Below, piece after piece: positions 63,348 through 64,000 of a stretch of 64,000 bases of DNA. The number at the start of each line of letters is the position of its first letter. The first letter of the stretch is position 1. This DNA is from Cloacibacterium caeni (lineage in GTDB: Bacteria; Bacteroidota; Bacteroidia; Flavobacteriales; Weeksellaceae): NCBI RefSeq assembly GCF_907163125.1, contig NZ_OU015319.1, positions 2,914,001-2,978,000 on the forward strand, written 5' to 3'. The notes under the pieces are model-generated. The model worked only from the letters and a program-made list of their open reading frames with translations. It was not told the DNA's origin and did no database searches. Both the position numbers and the translations under genes were made by a program.

Positions 63348-63413
63348 TCTCGCTGATTACGCTAATTTTGCAAATAAAAATTCAGCATCTATTCATCTGC
63401 TGAATCAGCGAGA
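63348..63413. repeat. Nested palindromic intergenic repeat
   Basis: TCTCGCTGATT (63348-63358) is the exact reverse complement of 63403-63413. Inside, ATTCAGCA (63380-63387) pairs with TGCTGAAT (63398-63405), sharing three bases with the outer arm. The 305-bp gap 63230-63534 otherwise holds the OstA-like gene's terminator, this repeat and the aminotransferase promoter. Confidence 0.6.
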
Positions 63414-63522
63414 GTAAAAAAACGGAAAAACCTTTAAATTTAGAATTTGGAAATATGAAATTATCTTGTGATTTCTGTAAAAAATTTTTTAAAAACTTCC
63501 ATCTTCCAACTTTTATCTTCTT

Positions 63523-63530
63523 TATCTTTG
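63523..63530 (+). promoter_or_regulatory. -7 box (TATCTTTG) abutting the aminotransferase start
   Basis: TATCTTTG ends four bases before the ATG at 63535, the same arrangement as upstream of queD. Confidence 0.55.
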
Positions 63531-63534
63531 CAAA

Positions 63535-64000
63535 ATGAAACAAGAATTTTTCAAATATCAAGCACAAACTACACCTTATGCAGCAGGTTTCGAAGTAGAA
63601 AAAGCAATAGGAAGTTATATTTATGGAAAAGATGGTAGAGCTTATTTAGATTTTGTAGCGGGAGTTTCTGCCAATACTTTGGGACATTCTCATCCTAAAG
63701 TGGTGAATGCAATTAAAGAACAGGCAGATAAATATCTTCACGTAATGGTTTACGGAGAATATGCTCAGGAAAAACCGGTGGAACTGTGCAGACTTTTATC
63801 AGAAGCTACTCCAGAACCTTTAGAAGTTACCTATTTGGTAAATTCTGGTGCAGAAGCGATTGATGGAGCACTGAAATTAGCCAAAAGATATACAGGAAGA
63901 GAAGAAATTATCTCCATGAAAAATTCTTATCATGGCAATACTCATGGCGCTTTGTCGGTTTCGGGAAATGAGTTTCACAAGAGAGAATTTCGTCCTTTGT
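63535..64000 (+). CDS. Class III aminotransferase, truncated by the window edge
   Basis: 155 residues visible; the gene continues beyond 64000. The N-terminus shows the class III (acetylornithine/ornithine/4-aminobutyrate) pattern: GSYIYGKDGRAYLDFVAGVSANTLGHSHPKVVNAI, FVNSGAEAIDGALKLAKRYTGR-like sequence (VNSGAEAID) and MKNSYHGNTHGAL, which contact the pyridoxal phosphate. The catalytic lysine would lie further on. The substrate cannot be told from this part. Confidence 0.85.
   Translation, partial: MKQEFFKYQAQTTPYAAGFEVEKAIGSYIYGKDGRAYLDFVAGVSANTLGHSHPKVVNAIKEQADKYLHVMVYGEYAQEKPVELCRLLSEATPEPLEVTYLVNSGAEAIDGALKLAKRYTGREEIISMKNSYHGNTHGALSVSGNEFHKREFRPL

Overview
The window is AT-rich DNA from a member of the Bacteroidota, almost certainly a flavobacterium of the Weeksellaceae (Chryseobacterium/Cloacibacterium-like). 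This rests on three secreted proteins with type IX secretion (T9SS) C-terminal sorting domains, promoters carrying a TAnnTTTG -7 box instead of sigma70 boxes, near-absence of Shine-Dalgarno sequences, families such as DUF6427, DUF6341 and DUF6090, and typical flavobacterial intergenic repeats. The genus is not secured from sequence alone. No rRNA, tRNA, CRISPR array, prophage or replication origin was seen.

Layout. 1-6.5 kb: three secreted-protein genes on the minus strand, facing a propeller-type histidine kinase and LytTR regulator pair. 6.5-7.8 kb: one intact IS256-family element. 7.9-9.3 kb: DOPA-dioxygenase-like and YceI genes. 9.3-12.56 kb: an accessory island with two small gene modules bounded by copies of a short element ending in TGTTGCACAACTC. 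12.6-14.7 kb: the DNA repair/modification pair of families TIGR03915 and TIGR03916 (radical SAM). 14.8-19.6 kb: a RamB/ScfR-like regulator divergent from the glyoxylate shunt genes aceB and aceA. 19.8-24.7 kb: a GH31 glucosidase and a large VCBS-repeat T9SS protein. 24.8-30.6 kb: queD, lpxH, a decayed GxxExxY gene, a LuxE-like acyl-protein synthetase carrying two mobile palindromic repeats in frame, an MmcB-like nuclease and a T9SS-exported GH13 amylase. 30.8-40.8 kb: pfkA-gapA, a small His-rich protein with a TonB receptor, trigger factor and an M16 protease fusion.

40.8-48.1 kb is the most interesting part. A TPR histidine kinase, a NarL-type regulator and a run of unrecognised secreted proteins form one cluster. 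The same inverted repeat, ATACGA-N6-TCGTAT, lies upstream of both the kinase gene and the secreted-protein run. In both places it is exactly 22 bp before a weak -7 box, so this looks like an autoregulated signalling system with its target operon. 48.1-55.4 kb (mostly minus strand): DUF3109, DUF6427/DUF6341, a stress protein, an FAH hydrolase with two unknown genes, a DEDD exonuclease, PssA, an LPG-synthase-like protein and a GT2. 55.5-64 kb: a GT39-like enzyme, DUF2147, pdhB, kup, a Fur-family regulator, an OstA-like protein and a truncated class III aminotransferase.

Four genes are broken or interrupted: DUF2461 at 10443, GxxExxY at 26274, the third YD-like paralogue at 47337, and the aminotransferase cut by the window edge. 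All functional calls come from reading protein motifs by eye; no database search was run.
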